Positions 59,335 to 64,000 of a stretch of 64,000 nt of DNA are shown here, in pieces; position 1 is the stretch's first letter; each line of letters opens with the position of its first letter. The translations under genes were made by a program, and so were the position numbers. The notes below the pieces were generated by a model. That model saw nothing but the letters and a program-made list of their open reading frames with translations. It was not told the origin of the DNA and ran no database searches. The stretch comes from Ophiura sarsii (Eukaryota; Echinodermata; Ophiuroidea; Amphilepidida; Ophiuridae). The stretch lies in the NCBI GenBank assembly GCA_035610835.1, contig CM069459.1, positions 52,069,755 through 52,133,754 on the forward strand, in the 5' to 3' direction.

Positions 59335-60065
59335 GTGTAAATACTGGAGGTTGGTTTTGTATAAAATGAACTACGTAAAATGTCATGATAGCTTTCACAA
59401 TATCTTATTAGACTACAGCTTTAATTAGCTGAACCCCTTGTCTGTGAATGTGGAATACTAGTATTAACTTTCATCAGAGCCGAGAGAAGCCCATACTTAA
59501 ACCCTGACCCTAAACCATTACCCTAACACATAACTGTAACCCTAACGTTATACTTAACGCGAGTTACAACCCCTCGCGAGGATACGGCAAAAATAGCACA
59601 AGCCGCGCGTATTATTACCCCATTTGTAAAATAGTATCCCCATATCGTCTCGTGCAAACTCATCTTCCGCTATAATATATAAGCTTCATCATGTTCATGG
59701 TATATCGCTTATCATCTCTGGGGATAACCAAAGCCATACAACGAACTCTGTTTCAGAGCATAACACATGGTTCAGAGGCTAATCTCCTACTCACTTTACT
59801 TGAAATGTTCAAAGCACTCCAAAGGGACGGTATCCTACCTGTTATGCCAATTATATCCATAACATTGAATTACAAGTGTATCAACAAATTCACAATAAAC
59901 GCAAGATTACATAGGCTCTACATGTAATAAATCCCTAACCCAACTGAATCTCACTAAATCTCACTGCCAGAAACTAAATCTCCACGCACGTGCTGCTGCA
60001 TTGCCGCGATGACGTCACCTACCGCAGGCATATGTGGGCACGGAGTTTGTGCCCGCATGTGCGCT
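59335..60065. other. Non-coding stretch with degenerate CCCTAA words
   Basis: Several irregular CCCTAAC-like words at 59500-59555. The + frame 59691-59927 has no support. Confidence 0.4.
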
Positions 60066-60230
60066 AGGGAGTTAGCTTAGTTGGTAGAGGGACAGACGTG
60101 GGTGCGGATGGTCCCGCGATCGAATCCCGGTGGATGCTGGGTGATTTTTCGGGTCAAAAAATAGTACTTTTTCCCCCCTCCCCCCGATACGCACAAAAAA
60201 CTAGCTTTACTGGTTAGGGTTAGCGGGAGC
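60066..60230 (+). mobile_element. tRNA-derived repeat
   Basis: The A box TTAGCTTAGTTGGTAGAGG and B box CGATCGAATCCCGG are at tRNA spacing, followed by an unrelated tail (GGGTGATTTTTCGGG). No proper acceptor or anticodon stem, so it is a SINE or decayed tRNA-like sequence, not a working tRNA. Confidence 0.6.
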
Positions 60231-61014
60231 TTAAAGATGATTGCAGACTGGTTATAGCATGAAATTACTCCTTGTTGACAACCCACAAGACTTTATGCCC
60301 ATAAGTGACTCCGGTTGAACTAAATTGAAAGATGCTTTTAGTTCGGCTAAGAACAGATTTGTCAAATCTTGCTTTTTTTTTAAGCCCGTGTATTAACCTG
60401 CAACTTGTACATGGCATTTTCCCACTCATTTGACTTAATAAAAGGTTAATTTAATAATCTTGTTTTTTAACATTGGTAGCCTATATTTTTTCTTCTTTAA
60501 AATGGTTCCTGGTTCTATTTAATTGCTCCTGGTTCCCCTCTTTAAACACAGGACCAGGAGCCATTTTCCATTAAAAAAGTAACTCCTGGGCAACATCTGC
60601 ATAGGAAGCTTGGCAACTTCAACTAATTCATGGCTGACTGACTAACATCTCGCAGTGAAAGTATTAACAAATTAAATGTTTGGTGCTGCCATGGGGATGC
60701 CATTGATACCAGTTTTAACAACAACTTACCGTCATGGATATGTTATCACACAATTGGAATCAAATCATATTAGTTTCAATAAATATGTGTAACTGTATTT
60801 TAATAAAAGTACATTGTATACAATGCTTACCCAGAGTAAACTGCACTAGAGTTGATCTGATATATCGTCCCACATCGTATAGGTAAAATAAAAATATCTC
60901 TCTATTGTATATCATGTATATAACACAAGATGATGACTTATTTACCCTCGTAGTTTTAGGTCATACTGATCACTGGTCGCATCTCTTTCTGTGGCTGATA
61001 GTGATATATCCGTG
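60231..61014. other. Non-coding stretch
   Basis: Contains a short inverted pair around GGCTCCTGGTCC words at 60500-60565. No gene seen. Confidence 0.4.
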
Positions 61015-61240
61015 TGTTAATACACACGACAATGCGCCATAAAAACATAATAATAGCAGTCACGGTCCAGTAATGTGTTGATGAATTCGTTCTGAACGAG
61101 AGAGATAGTACTAGATCCGGGCATGCCGGGCGGGTGTTAATATACACGACAGTGCGCCATAAAACCATAATAATAGCAGTCACGGTCCAGTACATGTAGT
61201 GTTTTGATGAATTCGTTCTGAACGAGAGAGATACATGTTA
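61015..61240. repeat. Tandem duplication of about 120 bp
   Basis: GTGTTAATACACACGACAAT to TTCTGAACGAGAGAGATA (61015-61108) recurs at 61134-61232 with few changes. Confidence 0.88.
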
Positions 61241-61828
61241 TAGTATTGATGGCAATTGCATTGAGGTCCATTATTCACGCCATTATTAGGCTTGTGCGCC
61301 AACCCGATACCGACATTGTATATTATGATGATACATGTACTTTATTTTTTTCCGTGGGCATCAGTTCTTTTTACACACGCCATAACACACACCAAAACAT
61401 ATTGGATGGATAAAATCTCTGAGTGGGCAGGAGTATTATTACTAGTGCACATGTTTTCTGCGTTCTGATTTTGAGTACAGATTTATTTGACAATTTTAAT
61501 TTACTGAGTGCGGTCTATTAGTATTCCGGATGACAGATTCTTGTTAAATTGTTGGCATTTATGCATGGACTAATGCGTTTAAGGTTACACTGTATGCAGC
61601 CTTAGAAGATTTCTTGTGCAGTACCAGCATGCTTCACTTTCATCACATGACCACTGATTTCTGGGGATTTCTGTCACCAGTGTCTTCTGGTTCCCATTGA
61701 CATTACAGTGCATACATGTATACATCATTAGTAATGTTATTAAACAAGGGTCTCTTAGAAAATCCTGCTGCAAGTAGTACAATTGATGTGACTTCAATTT
61801 AATCCTCTGTTGTTTTTCTTAAAGACCC
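61241..61828. other. Non-coding stretch
   Basis: No gene or repeat recognised. The - frame 61585-61797 is unsupported. Confidence 0.4.
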
Positions 61829-62095
61829 TTGATTTTTTGTATAAAATATTTAGTTGGGATTCAAGGTTCTGCCTATTTGTGCCATGTTAAGAAGGTGGAA
61901 TCAGATGACGGCCTCCAGATACAGCTGTTGATCACTTTAACACGTGTTTTGGGAGAAATGCCCTATTGCCCGTGTAGTGTTGCTAAGCATGCTGGGATGC
62001 ACAATATATCTTCTTTGCAGTTTACTGTATATAATGTATGTGCTTTTGTAGTGATCAGAATATCTTCTGAACCTGATGGTAAGCAATTACCCTGA
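61829..62095 (+). pseudogene. Possible decayed SWIM-zinc-finger exon of a mobile-element gene
   Basis: The frame encodes GSAYLCHVKKVESDDGLQIQ, then LLITLTRVLGEMPYCPCSVA, KHAGMHNISSLQFTVYNVC and EPD. The beta-strand, CxC, GxxxH order resembles SWIM zinc fingers of transposon-borne YqaJ-type proteins, but the second Cys of the CxH pair is replaced, so the metal site is broken. GATG|GTAAGC at 62080 could be a donor. No neighbouring exon was found. Confidence 0.3.
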
Positions 62096-63093
62096 AAACC
62101 AGCACTAAATCAATGTAACTATTTGATTTCATAGGGAGTACTCATCAAATGTCTACATGCCCGAGCCTACATGTCATTGATTATTTGTTTATATCAATGA
62201 TATTATAATATTAGATTCCCTCTTTCTAACGTATGACCACTAGCTTTAGTTAGATAAGTCCGATTCTCATGAGGCTACATTTGTTATGAAAGAGTTGCTT
62301 GCCGAATGGATGCTTTATACAGCTCATTACATTACATTAGGATTCACACCACTAAATAAATAATGGAAGAGTCCACGAAAGGCCTGTTGAATTGGTTGGG
62401 ATGACACTCCTCTAAGTGAAATATATAAAAATGCTTCAAAAGTAGTGTTGTTGGCCAAACTTTTGATAGGATGATTATTAAATGAAGATTATCAAACAAT
62501 ATCAGTGCACATTTTCTTCTTTGACCAATCTTTTTATGATTTTATAGTCATTTTAGATCAGAGACTTCAAATAATTGATTAGAATTGCTTAGCCCTGGAT
62601 AGGCCTTGGCAATCTACAAACAGGCGCATCTTCGACGGTTCATATCTCGAAAATGTTGCCTTGACCTTATATTTTTGTTGTTGTTTACAGGAAAGCCAAG
62701 ACCATAATCTTCACACAGAATGCAAAGTTGAAGCAACCAGGTGCTTTATAAGGGGGCACAGCACTAAATAAACCGCCCATTGGATTACATGTAAATTAGG
62801 GCTAAAAGAGTCGCTATTTTGGGCCCTTAGTAACCATTTTTGGAATGTCTCGAATGCTTTATTCTAATAAACAAACATTCAAATTTCAAAAATCGTCAAG
62901 AAGTGTTACACCTTCCAATTAGATTTTACGATACGATCATTTAAACAGCGCCACCCCTATTTTCAGCCCGGACGCTCGCCTTCTAACCGCCTCCGATCAC
63001 GTGTGTGCATCTACGTGATAAATTGTCAATACAATCGAAAATCAATATTTTGCAATATCCTGATTAAAGTAGGTCCGTGTTTATAACCGGACA
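62096..63093. other. Non-coding stretch
   Basis: AT-rich; no gene, RNA or repeat recognised before the periodic array. Confidence 0.4.
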
Positions 63094-64000
63094 ATCGTTT
63101 TTCGTTATTTCGTTTTCAACACGATAAGCAAAAAAACCAAATAGGATTATTTTCCGTTTGACTGTCACAGTAGAAAAAACAAACAAGAGAAAAACTAGAA
63201 TTGTTAACGTTCGTTTTTATTACTCTATTTTCAACTAAGGAAAACTAAAAAGATCAACCACATTCGTTTTTCTTTCTCTAAATAAAGTGTCAAAATCAAT
63301 CAGAAGAAAAATAAATAAATACAAATATTCGTTTTTCTTATCTATTTTCATATAAGAAAAACGAAATAAACAAGTGTATTCGTTTTTCATTCTTCAACCA
63401 GAATTGTAACCAAAGGGCAATAGAAAAACCTAATTTGATCTTGTTTCAAACATTCGTTTTTCTTAATACAAAAAACAAACAGTAGACAAATGTAAGTTTG
63501 ACACATTCGTTTTTATAACTTCATTTGCAAACAAGAAAAACAATATGAGTCAACTACGTTCGTTTTTCGTTTCTTAAACACGAAACAAGAAAAACAAAAA
63601 TATTACTGCATTCGTTTTTCTTCTAATTCGATCAAGAACAAAATAACAAACACTATAAAAATCGTTTTGGGACTTTAATACAATCAGGCGTTTTTCTAAC
63701 CCATTTTCAATCAAGAAAAACCAAAAGGTAATTTAAAAGTTTGTTTTTCATATTTCATTTTGCATCTAGGTAAATCAGAACAGGATATGTGTGGTCATTT
63801 TTCTTTTTTATCGACTCTAATTTCTCAAAGGTTTATAATGAAAACAATTTATTTGATTAATTTTGTTTTTGTAACATTCGTATTTATCCCTTCATTTTCA
63901 ACTTAGAATAACTCAAAATATCAACCTTATTCGTTTTTCTTCTCTCCAGCAAAAGTGGAAAAATCAGTCAAAAAAGTTGATATATTCGTTCATCTTACGT
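63094..64000. repeat. Degenerate tandem array with period of about 53 bp
   Basis: TTCGTTTTTC-like words start at 63210, 63263, 63328, 63379, 63453, 63506, 63559, 63611, (63661), (63687), (63740), 63877, 63930 and 63985. Many spacings are 51-55. Each unit usually also has a CAAGAAAAAC word, the near complement of the first, so units can form hairpins. The rest of the unit is poorly conserved. The array continues beyond the window. Confidence 0.8.

Noticed and set aside
59500..59560. Telomere-like CCCTAA words (also TAACCCTAAC at the SINE ends)
   Set aside because: Irregular and few; not a telomeric array.
63094..64000. CRISPR-like array
   Set aside because: Regular spacing but repeats are only about 10 bases and imperfect, the host is eukaryotic and there are no cas genes.

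Overview
The window is eukaryotic, AT-rich and intron-rich. It looks like an invertebrate deuterostome: a heparan-sulfate epimerase gene with a vertebrate-like protein, an extracellular Calx-beta/SEA/EGF gene, CR1-like and Penelope-like retroelements, long GATT microsatellites, long G/C homopolymers and very many small DNA transposons. A hemichordate-like animal is my best guess, but the species cannot be fixed from sequence alone. One 100-base N gap (30067-30166) marks a scaffold join.

Two protein genes are well supported. On the + strand, 1-10295 is the 3' part of a gene for a single-pass membrane protein. Eight exons splice in frame into part of one Calx-beta domain, a complete second Calx-beta domain, an SEA domain with a Gly-Ser cleavage-type site, one EGF-like domain, a transmembrane helix and a cytoplasmic tail of five 14-residue repeats. 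On the - strand, 45378-39086 is a complete three-exon gene for D-glucuronyl C5-epimerase (673 aa), a Golgi enzyme of heparan sulfate synthesis. Three more one-exon candidates (36243-36303 -, 54781-54848 +, 61829-62095 +) are weak.

Layout: 1-10.3 kb, membrane-protein gene, with a CR1-like LINE nested in a MITE in one intron. 10.3-15.6 kb, intergenic, with MITEs and a Penelope-like fragment nested in a MITE, including a possible hammerhead ribozyme. 15.7-21.8 kb, about 59 copies of a 102-bp AGCT-rich satellite with an 11-monomer higher-order period. 22.4-25.2 kb, a second AGCT-rich array with a period near 470 bp. 25-39 kb, transposon-rich DNA with a tRNA-Ser-like sequence carrying anticodon AUA, large fold-back elements and a 2.6-kb TTAA-flanked element. 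39-45.4 kb, epimerase gene, with a three-deep transposon nest whose edge lies 14 bp from a splice donor. 45.4-63 kb, further nested TIR elements, one with its own empty site next to it. 63.1-64 kb, a degenerate array with a period of about 53 bp that runs off the end.

The two main genes are not functionally linked in any way I can see. The main character of the window is its layered mobile-element and satellite history. Transposon names below are assigned here by similarity between copies in the window (families A-D) or by terminal sequence and target-site type; no database was consulted.
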